From NCBI GenBank assembly GCA_005888925.1, contig VBCP01000045.1:1-25255 (forward strand): DNA of 25,255 nucleotides, written 5' to 3'. Below are positions 24,831 to 25,255 of this stretch, one piece after another. The stretch comes from Betaproteobacteria bacterium. GTDB lineage: Bacteria; Pseudomonadota; Gammaproteobacteria; Burkholderiales; SG8-39. The translations under genes were made by a program, and so were the position numbers. The first letter of the stretch is position 1. Each line of letters opens with the position of its first letter. The notes beneath the pieces were generated by a model that had not been told where the DNA came from, made no database searches, and was given only the letters and a program-made list of their open reading frames with translations.

Positions 24831-24858
24831 TCCAGTTGCCGTGCAGGTCGCCGCTGTC

Positions 24859-25053
24859 TTACCGCGTGATCGAGGCATTCAGCGCGGTGGCGAGCGCGGC
24901 TTCGCCGCTGATCAGCGACTTCCACGCGAGTTCGAGCCCGTTGCGCTTGCCTTTGGGCACGAGCTTCAGCCCGTCGGGGCTGATGGTCGGCATGTAGGGC
25001 TGGCCCTCGATCGCCACTTCCCGCTTGAGCTGCTTGTCCAGTTTGGTTGCCAT
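24859..25053 (-). CDS. Small conserved hypothetical protein (64 residues)
   Basis: Short protein beginning MATKLDKQLKREVAIEGQPY and continuing through ISPDGLKLVPKGKRNGLELAWKSLISG to a C-terminal AALATALNASITR. I recognise the pattern of a small conserved family in beta- and alphaproteobacteria, in which a compact beta-rich core ends in a W-K-x-L-[IV]-SG-x-x-ALA-x-ALNAS motif, but I know no function. There is no signal peptide, cysteine or membrane helix, so it is probably cytoplasmic. It lies 19 bp after the end of the DNA glycosylase gene on the same strand and may be co-transcribed with it. It converges with the anti-sigma gene, with 28 bp between stop codons. No good ribosome binding site is visible. 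Confidence 0.78.
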   Translation of the reverse strand: MATKLDKQLKREVAIEGQPYMPTISPDGLKLVPKGKRNGLELAWKSLISGEAALATALNASITR

Positions 25054-25072
25054 GGCTACCGCCGAGCAACGA

Positions 25073-25255
25073 TCAGGCCCGCTTCAGACGGCGCAGCAGC
25101 CTGACAAGCGCGTCGAGCTGGTAGGCGGCATTGAGGCCGCTCGGGCTCGGAAGCACCCACACCCGCGCCCCCTCGAAACGCTCGGGCTGCTCCCCAAGGG
25201 GCGCGTCGGGTGCTGCAAAGGCGTGGCGATAGGCGCCCATGCCGAGAAAGGCGAT
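25073..25255 (-). CDS. mug: Mug-type G/U mismatch-specific DNA glycosylase, partial (C-terminal 60 residues)
   Basis: C-terminal end of a uracil-DNA glycosylase superfamily protein; the gene enters from the right edge. The readable part contains IAFLGMGAYRHAFA, then the decisive motif ARVWVLPSPSGLNAAYQLD, followed by a closing helix LDALVRLLRRLKRA. The PSPSGLNA segment is the second active-site motif of the Mug/TDG family, which inserts into the DNA minor groove; many bacterial members have NPSGLNA here. The enzyme removes uracil and related bases from mismatches with guanine. The catalytic N-terminal motif lies outside the window, so activity cannot be judged. Confidence 0.85.
   Translation of the reverse strand: MAFLGMGAYRHAFAAPDAPLGEQPERFEGARVWVLPSPSGLNAAYQLDALVRLLRRLKRA

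Overview
The window is GC-rich, densely coded bacterial chromosome, most likely from a betaproteobacterium related to Burkholderiales. Supporting signs are a Bug-type tripartite tricarboxylate transporter, a complete liv branched-chain amino acid transporter region, the gene run cutA-dsbD-hemB-engB-cytochrome c4, many small c-type cytochromes, and a PA2779-family protein. I saw no tRNA, rRNA, CRISPR array, insertion sequence or prophage gene. No stretch longer than 300 bases lacks a gene; the longest clear gap (20732-20865) holds a small RNA. Taxonomy is inferred from gene families and order only.

Layout. (1) 1-3382, minus strand: serine-glyoxylate-type aminotransferase followed by tctC, tctB and tctA (tctA runs off the left edge). 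(2) 3407-6217, plus strand: a 936-residue FAD/Fe-S 2-hydroxyacid dehydrogenase, divergent from the aminotransferase with only 24 bp between start codons. (3) 6207-9655: lgt and a LysR regulator on the minus strand, ilvD divergent on the plus strand. (4) 9644-12985: DUF924 protein, PA2779-family protein, YyaL-type thioredoxin-domain protein and a monoheme cytochrome c. (5) 13075-17829: livK-H-M-G-F; livM is broken by an internal deletion that shifts the frame. (6) 17839-21477: cutA and dsbD on the plus strand, hemB and engB on the minus strand, and between hemB and engB a plus-strand small RNA. (7) 21534-23526: cytochrome c4, cytochrome c' and a diheme cytochrome c. (8) 23560-24830: ECF sigma factor and membrane anti-sigma factor. 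(9) 24859-25255: a small conserved protein and the C-terminal end of a Mug-type DNA glycosylase, both minus strand.

How the genes may work together. The first block looks like a module for taking up and oxidising a small organic acid, with transamination of the glyoxylate or other 2-oxoacid formed. The liv block imports branched-chain amino acids or related compounds. DsbD, HemB and the cytochromes all belong to periplasmic redox and haem biology.

The most interesting element is the small RNA at about 20788-20892. It has four consecutive hairpins. The second presents an anti-Shine-Dalgarno CCUCC in its loop, and the last is a rho-independent terminator. Just upstream is a sequence resembling a sigma-E/ECF promoter (GGAACTT, 16 bp, TCTTA). 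From memory it matches the position and design of the 'Betaproteobacteria toxic small RNA' family. Other points worth checking are the livM frameshift, a short in-frame loss next to an essential Cys in DsbD, and a terminator hairpin embedded in the signal-peptide codons of a cytochrome gene.
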